A DNA stretch of 64,000 nt, taken from contig JAHJQQ010000011.1 of assembly GCA_018819175.1 (NCBI GenBank), positions 1-64,000 of the forward strand. Direction: 5' to 3'. The position numbers were made by a program, and so were the translations under genes. Position 1 is the first letter of the stretch; every line of letters starts with the position of its first letter. Source of the stretch: Gammaproteobacteria bacterium. GTDB lineage: Bacteria; Pseudomonadota; Gammaproteobacteria; Thiohalobacterales; Thiohalobacteraceae. The notes below the pieces were generated by a model. The model made no database searches. It worked only from the letters and a program-made list of their open reading frames with translations, and had not been told where the DNA came from. Positions 34,211 through 42,587 of this stretch are shown piece after piece.

Positions 34211-35983
34211 CTACATGCTATCCGGTGCTGAAACGCCCAGCAGACCCAGGCCATTCGCCAACACCTGACGGGTGGCCTGAATCAGGTTCAGTCGGGCATT
34301 GCGCACGGCACTGTCCTCGACCAGGAACTGATGGGCGTTGTAGTAGGTATGAAAATCATTGGCCAGTTCGCGCAGGAAATGGGCGATCTGGTGCGGTTCG
34401 TGATTGATCGCGGCGGCCTCGATCACTTCCGGATAGCGCGCCAGGCTGACCATGAGGTCGGTTTCGTGCGATTCGGTCAGGCGCTGCAGATGCGTAGTGC
34501 CCTCAGCCTGATCCCACTGCAGACCCTTCTCGGCCATCTGCCGCAACACACTCATCACCCGCGCATGCGCGTACTGGATGTAATAGACCGGGTTTTCGTT
34601 CGACTGTGATTTGGCCAGATCCAGATCGAAATCCATATGCTGTTCGCATTTGCGCATCACATAGAAGAAGCGACAGGCGTCTTTGCCCACTTCGTGACGT
34701 AACTCGCGCAGGGTGACGAACTCGCCGGAGCGCGTCGACATCTGCGCCTTCTCGCCGCCGCGATACAGAATCGCGAACTGCACCAGTAAGACATCGAGTT
34801 TGGCCGGGTCTTCGCCTATGGCTGCGAGCGCCGCCTTCACGCGTGGCACATACCCGTGGTGGTCCGCGCCCCACACATCGATGATGCGCGAATAACCGCG
34901 CTCCAGCTTGTGCATGTGATAGGCGATGTCGGAGGCGAAATAGGTGGTCTGGCCGTTGTCACGCGCGACCACGCGATCCTTTTCATCACCGTAATCGGTG
35001 GAGCGGAACCACAGCGCGCCGTCTTTTTCATAGACGTGGCCGCTGGCCTGCAGGCGTTCGATGGTGCGGGCCACCGTGCCGTTTTCGGTGAGCGAGCGCT
35101 CGGAAAACCATTCGGTGTATTCCACGCCGAACTCGGCGAGGTCACGACGGATGTCGTCGAGAATGACATTCAGGCCGAGGTCGAAGACTTCGCGATAGCG
35201 TTCCGCGCCCAGCAGTTCGCGGGCACGCGCGATCAGCGCATCGATGTGTTCTTCCTTGTCGCCGCCACCCTCGGTACCCTTGCCGGCATCGGCGGGCACA
35301 GCATGGAACACCACGGCTGCAGGTTCGCGCAGCGCATCGCCGTGTTTGCGATGCAGGGTCGCGGCGATGTCCCAGACGTAATCGCCTTTGTAGCCGTTGC
35401 TCGGGAAGTCGAACTTTTCGCCGCACAGATCCAGATAGCGCAGATAGACGCTGGTGGCGAGGATGTCCATCTGCCGACCGGCGTCATTCACATAATATTC
35501 ACGGTGGACGCGATAGCCGACCGCTTCCAGCAAATCCGAGACGGCGGCACCGTAGGCCGCGCCGCGGCCGTGACCGACATGCAGCGGGCCGGTCGGGTTG
35601 GCGGAGACGAACTCGACCTGAATGGAACGGCCGGCACCCAGATCGCTGCGACCGTAGCGGGTGCCCTGGGCGAGAATATCGTTGAGCACGCTGTGATAGG
35701 CCGCAGGGCTCAGATGAAAATTGATGAAGCCGGGCCCGGCGATCTCAACCTTACTGACATGCGCGGAGGCGGGCAGCGCGGCGACGATCTTCTCGGCGAT
35801 ATCGCGCGGCTTGGCGCGCGCGGCCTTGGCCAGCGTCATGGCCAGATTGCTGGCGAAGTCACCGTGGGCGCGGTCGCGGGTGCGCTCGATCTGGATGTTG
35901 ATGTCCAGGTCCGCGGGCAGGCCGCCGCCGGCCTGCAGGCCATGCACCGCATCGGTCAGCAGTTGAGCAAGATGGTTCTTCAT
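34211..35983 (-). CDS. argS: Arginyl-tRNA synthetase
   Basis: Product of 590 aa, class I synthetase. The HIGH-type motif is HVGHGRGAAYG, the KMSKS-type motif is AQMSTRSGEF (degenerate, as usual in ArgRS), and the DALR anticodon-binding domain fills the C-terminus. It is probably the first gene of argS-SPOR on this strand. Confidence 0.95.
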   Translation of the reverse strand: MKNHLAQLLTDAVHGLQAGGGLPADLDINIQIERTRDRAHGDFASNLAMTLAKAARAKPRDIAEKIVAALPASAHVSKVEIAGPGFINFHLSPAAYHSVLNDILAQGTRYGRSDLGAGRSIQVEFVSANPTGPLHVGHGRGAAYGAAVSDLLEAVGYRVHREYYVNDAGRQMDILATSVYLRYLDLCGEKFDFPSNGYKGDYVWDIAATLHRKHGDALREPAAVVFHAVPADAGKGTEGGGDKEEHIDALIARARELLGAERYREVFDLGLNVILDDIRRDLAEFGVEYTEWFSERSLTENGTVARTIERLQASGHVYEKDGALWFRSTDYGDEKDRVVARDNGQTTYFASDIAYHMHKLERGYSRIIDVWGADHHGYVPRVKAALAAIGEDPAKLDVLLVQFAILYRGGEKAQMSTRSGEFVTLRELRHEVGKDACRFFYVMRKCEQHMDFDLDLAKSQSNENPVYYIQYAHARVMSVLRQMAEKGLQWDQAEGTTHLQRLTESHETDLMVSLARYPEVIEAAAINHEPHQIAHFLRELANDFHTYYNAHQFLVEDSAVRNARLNLIQATRQVLANGLGLLGVSAPDSM

Positions 35984-36488
35984 GCGTTATCGCCAGGATG
36001 AATTGCGCGAGCAGGCGGTGCCGCTCGAAGGCGGCTATTATCCCGGCTCCCCGGATTTGTGCAAGCCGATACCGCCCGCTCGCGCTAAGTGCTGCGCGGG
36101 CTGACAGCGAGGGGGCGATTCCGCTCTCTCATCGGTGTAGCCCGGATGTAGCGTAGTGCAATCCGGGAATCCTTCGGGCCACCAAGACGCCAGATAGCCA
36201 AGAAAGGCGATTTGAACCGCCAAGGACGCCAAGAAACCTTAATCGAACCGCAAAGGCGCAGAGGCGCAAAGAAAACCCAATTAATGTAAAAGCCCTTAGC
36301 ACCTGATTACTTCGTCATTCCGGCACATGCCGGAATCCATGCCCTTAAAGCCCTAGATTCCGGCATGCGCCGGAATGAAGAGGTGGTTAACGATGGAGAA
36401 TTTCCATATTTAAAAAGGTTTTCTTTGCGCCTCTGCGCCTTTGCGGTTCAAAAAGGTTTCAATCTCGTTGACCCCACCCAAGCCAGGC
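35984..36488. repeat. Repeat-filled gap between priA and argS
   Basis: No gene is supported. 36137-36168 carries a GTAGCCCGGATG...CAATCCGGGA unit. 36245-36449 is copy 3 of the GGCGCAGAGGCGC inverted-repeat element with the same internal palindrome as copy 2 at 28826-29028. Degenerate CCAAGACGCCAAG words lie between them. Confidence 0.85.
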
Positions 36489-38699
36489 TCAGAACAGATC
36501 CACCGGGTCGACGTCGATCGACCAGCGCACCTTGCGGGCGCTTTTGAGATTGCTTAGCTGCGGTACCCATTCGGCCAATAAGCGCTGCAGGCGTTTGCGG
36601 TCGCGGGCGACCAGGAGCAATTGGGCGCGGGTGCGGCCGGCGCGGCGTTCCATGGGGGAAGGGACCGGGCCCCAGCGTTCGATGCCGGTGAGGGTGCGGG
36701 TATCCAGGTCGGCCGAGGCAGCGTACAGAAACTGCTCAGGTGCGCGGGCATCGGTCGCCTCGGCGCGCAGCAGGGCGAGATTACTGAACGGCGGCAGTCC
36801 TGCGGCCTCGCGTTCGGCCAGTGCGGCCACGGCGAAGGCCGGATAGCCGGCTGCAACTAACTGTAATAACAGCGGATGATCCGGGTGATGGGTCTGGATC
36901 AATACCTCGCCAGGACGCTCGGCGCGGCCGGACCGGCCGGCCACCTGGATAACCATTTGTGCCAGGCGTTCGCCGGCGCGGAAGTCGGCGCTGAACAGGC
37001 CTTGATCGGCCTCCATGATCCCGACCAGCGTAACGCCGGGAAAATGATGCCCCTTGGCCAGCATCTGGGTACCGAGCAGGATGCGCGCATCACCGCGGGT
37101 GGCCTGGGCGAGGAGATCTTCCAGGCGCCCTTTGCGACGGGTGCTGTCACGATCGATACGCACCTGCGGCACAGCGGGGAAGTTGCGCTCCAGCGCCTGT
37201 TCGACCCGCTCGGTACCGGCACCCAGGGGGCGCAGATCGGCGCAGCCGCAGGTCGGGCATTGCACGGGAATCGGTTGCTGGCTGCCGCAATGATGACAGC
37301 GCAGCAAGCGATGGCGTTGGTGCAGGGTCAGGTGCGCATCGCAGCGCCGACATTCGGCGACCCAACCACAGGCATGGCACAGCAAAGTGGGTGCGAAGCC
37401 GCGCCGATTGAGAAACAGTAAAACCTGCCCGCCCTGGTCCAGGTGTTTGCGCATATGCGCGAGCAAGGCCGGCGATAGACCTTCATCCAGCTTCTGATTG
37501 CGCACATCCAGCAAGCGCAGGCTGGGTGCCGAAGCGACGCCGGCGCGTTCGGGCAGTGACAAATGCCGGTAACGACCCTGCCGGGCATTGTGCAGTGACT
37601 CCAGCGAGGGCGTGGCCGAGCCGAGCACAATCGGCACGCCATCGCGATGCGCGCGCCACACCAGCAGGTCACGCGCCGAATAGCGGAACCCTTCCTGCTG
37701 TTTCAACGAGGCATCGTGCTCCTCATCAACAATGAACAGGCCCGGTTGCGCCAGCGGCACCCAGGCCGCCGAGCGCGTGCCGAGGATCAGCCGCGCCGTG
37801 CCGGCGCGCGCGGCCAGCCAGGCATTCAAGCGGTCACTTTCATTCATACCCGAATGCAGCACGGCCGGCTCTATGCCCAGGCGCTGTCGGAAGCGCGTCA
37901 GCAGCTGCGGCGTCAGACCGATTTCGGGGACGATCACCAGTGCCTGCCGATCTGCGGCCAGACATGCGGCTATCGCCTGCAAATACACCTCGGTCTTGCC
38001 ACTGCCGGTCACGCCGTCGAGCAGGAAGCTCTGGTACTGATCGCGGGCGGCGGTGATCGCATCGACGGCGGCGGCCTGTGCAGGATTCAGTGATGGTGCG
38101 GCGCTGGGGACCGCAGATGAAGCAATCAGCGTGGCCGCCCGTGTCCGGGTTTCGAGCCAGCCGCGCGCGCTCAGTGCACGCAGGATATGAGGGCCAATAC
38201 CGGCCTCATTGAGCTGTTCACGCGAACAACCGTCGGGATGGTGCTGGAGAAATTCCAGGGCACGCGCCTGTTGCGGTGCGCGCGTGCAATCGGCGGTTGT
38301 TGCCTCAATACCAGTGTGTGTGAGACACCAGACTGTAGTGCCACGTACCTCGGCGGACTGATCGCCGCGTAATGCGACCGGCAGGCAGCCGGCCAGCACT
38401 TCACCGAGGGGGTGCTGATAATACGCGGCGGCCCACTGTGCCATGGCCAAGATATCCGCTGGTAACAAGGGCTCGGTATCCAGTACGGCATGCACGCGTT
38501 TGAGGCGGGCCGGATCGATCTCGCTGCTGCGGGAAGTCGCAACCAGTATGCCGACGGTGCGGCTGCGCCCGAACGGCACCTGCACACGCACACCGGGATG
38601 CAAAGGCGCGGTAATTTCGCGCGGCGGCAGGTAGTCGAACAGCCGAAACAGCGGCGAGGGTACAGCGATGCGAAGAATAGTTTCAGACACCAGACGCAT
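36489..38699 (-). CDS. priA: Primosomal replication protein PriA
   Basis: Product of 736 aa. It has the N-terminal 3'-DNA binding domain (FDYLPPREI), Walker A GVTGSGKTEVY, DEEHDASLKQQEG and the Zn-binding insert with cysteine pairs (CHACGW, CRRCDA, CHHCGS, CPTCGC). It restarts replication at stalled forks. It lies upstream of the argS gap on the same strand, as priA-argS-ftsN-like in many gammaproteobacteria. Confidence 0.94.
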   Translation of the reverse strand: MRLVSETILRIAVPSPLFRLFDYLPPREITAPLHPGVRVQVPFGRSRTVGILVATSRSSEIDPARLKRVHAVLDTEPLLPADILAMAQWAAAYYQHPLGEVLAGCLPVALRGDQSAEVRGTTVWCLTHTGIEATTADCTRAPQQARALEFLQHHPDGCSREQLNEAGIGPHILRALSARGWLETRTRAATLIASSAVPSAAPSLNPAQAAAVDAITAARDQYQSFLLDGVTGSGKTEVYLQAIAACLAADRQALVIVPEIGLTPQLLTRFRQRLGIEPAVLHSGMNESDRLNAWLAARAGTARLILGTRSAAWVPLAQPGLFIVDEEHDASLKQQEGFRYSARDLLVWRAHRDGVPIVLGSATPSLESLHNARQGRYRHLSLPERAGVASAPSLRLLDVRNQKLDEGLSPALLAHMRKHLDQGGQVLLFLNRRGFAPTLLCHACGWVAECRRCDAHLTLHQRHRLLRCHHCGSQQPIPVQCPTCGCADLRPLGAGTERVEQALERNFPAVPQVRIDRDSTRRKGRLEDLLAQATRGDARILLGTQMLAKGHHFPGVTLVGIMEADQGLFSADFRAGERLAQMVIQVAGRSGRAERPGEVLIQTHHPDHPLLLQLVAAGYPAFAVAALAEREAAGLPPFSNLALLRAEATDARAPEQFLYAASADLDTRTLTGIERWGPVPSPMERRAGRTRAQLLLVARDRKRLQRLLAEWVPQLSNLKSARKVRWSIDVDPVDLF

Positions 38700-39212
38700 G
38701 ATCCAATCGTGAAATATTTTTTTGGGCGAGGTGGTCCAGTTTAGTGTCCATGATTGATGCGAATTCTCACTTAGCCAGCCTAAGTCATTATTGCTATTGG
38801 GGCTCGATGGTTATCCACAAAATCTGTGGATAACTTTGTGGACGGATTGGGATCAAACGGCCCCAAGCCGCATTATTATTGCATTTTTGTTAAAACGATC
38901 AATTCCTCGCCGCTCATATTAGTTTTTAAATATCAATAATATAAGTCTTTCGCCTTGGCGGGGTTGACAGACGACGGCGGGTTGGCGCAGGGCCTGCCGA
39001 GATCTCTTCCAGTCTGTGCATAAAAGCCATTTCCGGGGGTTGAAAACCGCTAATTTCTGTGGTGACGCCTTTGCTCTAAAGGCGACACAGTTGGGCATTT
39101 TCTGCCCCGGGTAGTGTGGGGTTATCAGGAAAAATAAGGTGTTAATCCTGTCAACCGATCCACTCTGGCAGCGTTGTTAACCCCTGAAGCCCACGCTTTC
39201 TGGAGAGACCCT
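38700..39212. promoter_or_regulatory. Gap with a head-to-head pair of perfect DnaA boxes (38811-38833)
   Basis: TTATCCACA (38811-38819) and TGTGGATAA (38825-38833) are two consensus DnaA boxes facing each other over AAATC; a third TGTGGAC half follows at 38836. An AT-rich stretch lies at 38875-38950. The 23-bp site sits upstream of priA and of the hendecad gene. DnaA binding is a family-based inference; it may regulate priA or titrate DnaA. No dnaA or other origin genes are nearby. Confidence 0.6.
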
Positions 39213-39581
39213 ATGAACACCAAGCATACCTTCACCGCCCTTATCGCCACCGCCCTGCTGACCCTGGCCAGCGCTAGCTGGGCCGAAACCGACCGCGGTG
39301 ACCGCATCGACTATCGGTTGGACCAGAAGGGTGAACGCATAGATAACCGTTTGGATCGCCATGGCGATCATATCAATGATGTGCTCGACCGTCGCTCCGA
39401 CCGTGCCGAGGCTGCCGGCAAGATCAAACTGGCGGATCGATTAGACGCCAAGGGCGACCGCATCGAACAGCGTATGGATAGCAAAGGGGATCACATTGCG
39501 TGCCGCTTGGACAACAAAGGCGAACGCATCAATCGCCGCCTGGAACATCGCGACCTTAACGCGCACCATAAGGCACGCTAA
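39213..39581 (+). CDS. Exported hendecad-repeat protein
   Basis: Product of 122 aa. A clean signal peptide (TALIATALLTLASASWA) is followed by 11-residue repeats of the form RLDxKGDRIxx: RLDQKGERIDN, RLDRHGDHIND, RLDAKGDRIEQ, RMDSKGDHIAC, RLDNKGERINR. This periodicity predicts a right-handed coiled coil in the periplasm. CTGGAGAG precedes the ATG. The next gene, a sigma factor remnant, starts about 20 nt later, which suggests an operon. Function unknown. Confidence 0.7.
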   Translation: MNTKHTFTALIATALLTLASASWAETDRGDRIDYRLDQKGERIDNRLDRHGDHINDVLDRRSDRAEAAGKIKLADRLDAKGDRIEQRMDSKGDHIACRLDNKGERINRRLEHRDLNAHHKAR

Positions 39582-39601
39582 GGAGATCGTGGCACACGTT
39601 G

Positions 39602-39841
39602 ATGACGGATGATGCAGACACAGCCCGGCAGCTCAATGCTTTTTTGGCTCAGGTCGAGCGCCGCGCCTATCGCATCGCCGAGATCGCCACGCGTAATCCG
39701 GATGAAGCGCTCGACATTGTGCAGGATGCCATGCTGAAACTGGTGCAGAAATATGCGCGGCGCAATCCGGACGAATGGCCGCCGTTGTTTTATCGGATAT
39801 TGAACAACCGCATCAACGATTGGCATCGGCGGAGTGAGCGA
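39602..39841 (+). pseudogene. Truncated ECF sigma factor (region 2 only)
   Basis: The first 80 codons read as sigma70-family region 2: YRIAEIATRNPDEALDIVQDAMLKLVQ, then FYRILNNRINDWHRR. Region 4 is missing. After about 39841 the frame enters sequence unrelated to sigma factors and ends at 39967, overlapping the 3' end of the VPLPA gene on the other strand. An insertion or deletion bringing in the VPLPA gene would explain the loss. A TTG at 39599 is an alternative start. It probably once regulated, or was regulated with, the hendecad gene. Confidence 0.7.
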
Positions 39842-39901
39842 TCAGGTACGGGCGATCGACCGTCGCGTAATTTGGCTAATATCGGAAGCTGTGTTCTGTG
39901 C

Positions 39902-40573
39902 TCAGCCGCTCATTTTATTGTTGCGCCTAGCCGTGCACAGCATACTCAAGATCCCCGCGCCAAATAGCCATGCAGCTGCAGGTAATGGTACGGCCGTTAC
40001 TGTAAAAGTGTTTACGATACCGTTTATCTGGTAGGTGCCAAACTCTAATTGAAACATGCTGCCCTGAAAGTCACTAGAGGTGATGTTAACTGTTCCAATT
40101 AAGCTGGTGTCGTTGAAGATGGTTCCAGACCAATCTGCGATACCAATTTCGAACGCCGTCATCTGATAGCCATCAATAGCTGCAGGTGATGAGGGCGATC
40201 CGTTACTCTGGTCGCCATTAAAATCTAGAAAATCATAATCAGGGCTTACGTATACCCATTCATTTCCGACATTGATGAATGTGTTGGAAAATGCTGTCGA
40301 ATTGATAGCCGCAACCGTTGTTCCGCTAATAGATATTTCTCCGATAACGCCTAAATATTTTCCAAGTAAAGGGTCGGGAGATATGTCCGCGGTTTCGGTA
40401 TCGATAGTAAACCACGCAGACCATTGAGCGTTCGGGCCTATCGAAGTAAAAACTGCATTAGTCGGAAATACAGGCCCGCTAAGGTTGTAGGTGAGTAGGG
40501 CTGATTGTGCTGTGGTTCCTGCTAGCCAAAGAATCATCCCAAAGACGATTGATTTATCGAAGCGGATATACAT
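39902..40573 (-). CDS. VPLPA-CTERM exported protein
   Basis: Product of 223 aa. It has a signal peptide (SIVFGMILWLAGTTAQSA), a beta-rich, Thr/Ser/Asn-rich body and the C-terminal sorting signal VPLPAAAWLFGAGILSML followed by TARR. The tail is a textbook VPLPA form of PEP-CTERM, processed by an exosortase elsewhere in the genome. The coding region is AT-richer than its neighbours. Its 3' end abuts the broken sigma factor. Function unknown, probably surface associated. Confidence 0.8.
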   Translation of the reverse strand: MYIRFDKSIVFGMILWLAGTTAQSALLTYNLSGPVFPTNAVFTSIGPNAQWSAWFTIDTETADISPDPLLGKYLGVIGEISISGTTVAAINSTAFSNTFINVGNEWVYVSPDYDFLDFNGDQSNGSPSSPAAIDGYQMTAFEIGIADWSGTIFNDTSLIGTVNITSSDFQGSMFQLEFGTYQINGIVNTFTVTAVPLPAAAWLFGAGILSMLCTARRNNKMSG

Positions 40574-40785
40574 GAGGCCCCCTAATTATTATTGTAGTTC
40601 TGACTTGTTGTGTGGCTTGTTATTTACCTATAAGACTATATGAATAACTTAGTTCAGCCTAGCTGGCCAGTCCGGCAGATGAGAAAAATATGCAAAAATG
40701 ATGAGAGTTATTGATTTTTCAACAATCGCTAGCAGTTAGTGAAAGAATATTCTCACGGGATACTAGTCTATGAAGGAGCTTTAGC

Positions 40786-41190
40786 ATGATTACTTATCTG
40801 TATTGGGCTGCAGTGATTGGGCTGGCAATGGCCGCCATTGCGATTATTGGCGTGAAGGCGAACAACCTGCGGGCCGCATTGATCGCGGCAGGTGTCGTCC
40901 TGCTTGTTGGTTGGGCTGCTTATTACTTCTATCTGCAACAAGTGTTTGTAAAGCGCTGGGGTGGCGTGATGTCAATCGATGTGCCCGAGGGGCAGTATCA
41001 TGTGGCGGCCACCTGGAAGGACGATAACCTCTGGATCGAAAATTATGATCCGAAAACCAACGTCTGTATTTTCAGTGAATACTCGCGCGGCAATCTATTG
41101 CAGGGCCGGGTCACGATCAAGAATTGCAATCCGCTGGGACGGCCGTTCGCTTCCGGGAAATTGGATGCTCCCCTGAGTGATCCTAGGTAA
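40786..41190 (+). CDS. Hypothetical membrane protein
   Basis: Product of 134 aa with two membrane segments (ITYLYWAAVIGLAMAAIAII and LRAALIAAGVVLLVGWAAYY) and a C-terminal soluble domain (FVKRWGGVMSIDVPEGQYHV, then VCIFSEYSRGNLLQGRVTI). GAAGGAG precedes the ATG. I do not recognise the family. It is the last ordinary gene before the cassette region. Confidence 0.65.
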   Translation: MITYLYWAAVIGLAMAAIAIIGVKANNLRAALIAAGVVLLVGWAAYYFYLQQVFVKRWGGVMSIDVPEGQYHVAATWKDDNLWIENYDPKTNVCIFSEYSRGNLLQGRVTIKNCNPLGRPFASGKLDAPLSDPR

Positions 41191-41327
41191 CTCAGCTTGC
41201 TATTGGGAAGTTCAGTGGCTGAGAGAAATTGAAACTATTCCAGGAGGCGCACAGTTCCAGCCTGATTATCAAGAAATCTGCCCACTTGAATTCTGGAGAT
41301 CGGCCGCTGAGGTAGTGTATTGGTGCT

Positions 41328-41415
41328 GTCGGACGCGGCATCCGGCCTGAATCCGACCTACGACATGCATAGACCGGCGTAGGTCGGATTCAGCGGCGTA
41401 AGCCGCGCGTCCGAC
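41328..41415. repeat. GTCGGACGCG palindromic repeat, copy 2
   Basis: Same family as 33055-33144: ends GTCGGACGCGGC and GCGCGTCCGAC with AATCCGACCTACG and CGTAGGTCGGATT inside. It borders the attC-like site at 41427. Confidence 0.8.
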
Positions 41416-41426
41416 AGGCGCAGATT

Positions 41427-41505
41427 ATTCAACGTCCACATAAACGGCCGAGCGGTAGCGGAAGTTCGGCGACCGTAGGGAGCGAATTTGATGTGATTGT
41501 TATGC
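41427..41505 (-). other. attC: attC-like recombination site (cassette 1 end)
   Basis: On the plus strand the site starts ATTCAAC (RYYYAAC) and ends GTTATGC, 79 bp apart. Just inside, CACAT pairs with ATGTG and AAACG with CG..TTT, with unpaired bases as in attC sites. In gene orientation the R'' box GCATAAC contains the TAA stop codon of the gene at 41500-42117, which is the usual cassette design. Integron integrase recognition is inferred from structure. Confidence 0.7.
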
Positions 41506-42117
41506 ATTTTTACAGATACAGTTCATTTTTCTAATAAAAGCATTCTTTCTAGATTTGCTTCCAAGCACTTCTGCTTTGTATTGTTTGATGTAATCTTTAA
41601 GTGCTTGGAGGAAATGAAACCTATTTAAGATTTTCTCCTCATTGGTATGCTTTACCAACGTGTCAGTGTCTATTCTTATTTTCCATCCATTACGCGTCAT
41701 AGCTTCATGCAAAAGCGCGCAGCGTACATTTTTAAAGAAGTCCTCCGCTAGATCTGCATTGAACGATGATTTGAACGGTTCTTTAGTAGTGAGGAAATTT
41801 ACGAATAGCGTTTTACTGTTTCCGTTGCCGTATTCCGTATTGTTTCTTGGTATTTCGTATTTATAGCACTTGCCTTCGTAGAACGTTTCTAGGGCTTCTA
41901 TTAGTGAACACAATATTGTAGTAATTGAAAATCCCTCTCCGATTACAGAAGAGTTATTTTGAATAGCCTCTGCAGGCAGGATATAGCGCTCGCATAAACG
42001 AGACTCTAAGACACTGAATGCTTTGTTCCACAAATCCGTATTGGAGAAATCCGCCTTTAGCTTTTTTTCAAGATTTTCCCAATCCATGTTCGTGAAGTTG
42101 TTTGCGATCTCTACCAC
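41500..42117 (-). CDS. Cassette gene, HEPN-like RX4H motif
   Basis: Product of 205 aa (GTG start at 42117; ATG at 42087 possible). It is strongly AT-rich against its GC-rich surroundings. No signal peptide or membrane segment is present; it is mostly helical. Near residues 132-137 DFFKNVRCALLHEAM contains R-x4-H, the arrangement of the HEPN RNase active site, in a FxxxRxxLLHE context seen in HEPN-type proteins. It lies between two attC-like sites, so it is an integron-type cassette. A defence role is a hypothesis; I do not recognise the exact family. Confidence 0.65.
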   Translation of the reverse strand: MVEIANNFTNMDWENLEKKLKADFSNTDLWNKAFSVLESRLCERYILPAEAIQNNSSVIGEGFSITTILCSLIEALETFYEGKCYKYEIPRNNTEYGNGNSKTLFVNFLTTKEPFKSSFNADLAEDFFKNVRCALLHEAMTRNGWKIRIDTDTLVKHTNEEKILNRFHFLQALKDYIKQYKAEVLGSKSRKNAFIRKMNCICKNA

Positions 42118-42135
42118 ATCGCGTGGCCTTTGATT

Positions 42136-42195
42136 GTATAGCGTTTGAAGCCAGCCGCGCGCGGTAGCGCGTCGGGCTGGGCTGACTTGTTAGGC
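42136..42195 (-). other. attC: 60-bp attC-like site (aadA type)
   Basis: The plus strand runs from GTATAGC to GTTAGGC, 60 bp, with a strong imperfect stem (GCCAGCCGCGCGC against GCGCGTCGGGCTGGGC). Length and bases align closely with the well-known 60-bp attC of aadA cassettes, for example the shared AGCCGCG, GGCGTCGG/GCGCGTCGG and CTTGTTAGGC words. The R' box reads GCTATAC in cassette orientation, one base from GTTATAC, so its recombination point may be weakened. The upstream gene (42205-42567) ends 10 nt before it. Confidence 0.78.
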
Positions 42196-42204
42196 TTGTG
42201 GGCT

Positions 42205-42567
42205 CTATTTATAAGCATTGAACCTCGCCCACTCAGAGAGAATATAAAAAATAAATGGAAGAAATGAAAATACCGGTAGCATCAAACCAGAAAACCCCCC
42301 TGGCTCTGACAGGAGCACTAACAATACAATCTCGATAGCACCATAAGCGGATAAGGCTAGAAAAATATATGACGCCTTGTGACTACTTTTATTTGTGATA
42401 GGCTCATTGCCAGGAGCGAAATGGAAAACCATTATCCAGAACAGCCTTATTGGCATTATTATAAAAACGACAACTAGACCGACGAACCCAACAGGAAATA
42501 CTATCTCCAGCATCCCCGGTATTTTCAGCAACAACCCTGTTATATTTTCGAATATGCCGTAGCTCAT
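42205..42567 (-). CDS. Cassette gene, small membrane protein
   Basis: Product of 120 aa starting MSYGIFENITG. It has three or four membrane segments (EIVFPVGFVGLVVVFIIMPI, YIFLALSAYGAIEIVLLVLL, LMLPVFSFLPFIFYILSEWA). An open frame continues upstream to 42843 but that part is antisense to the transposase and not real. The ATG lies 5 nt after a GTTAGGC core (42573-42579 on the plus strand as GCCTAAC), and the stop lies 10 nt before the 60-bp attC. It is AT-rich. Function unknown. Confidence 0.62.
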   Translation of the reverse strand: MSYGIFENITGLLLKIPGMLEIVFPVGFVGLVVVFIIMPIRLFWIMVFHFAPGNEPITNKSSHKASYIFLALSAYGAIEIVLLVLLSEPGGFSGLMLPVFSFLPFIFYILSEWARFNAYK

Positions 42568-42587
42568 GATAAGCCTAACAAATGGAA

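Noticed and set aside
34856..36001. 381-codon open frame opposite argS
   Set aside because: It is the complement of a well-supported argS; GC-rich third positions leave the antisense frame open. The same reasoning removes the 380-codon frame opposite speA (27708-28850) and several frames opposite gltB and pntB.
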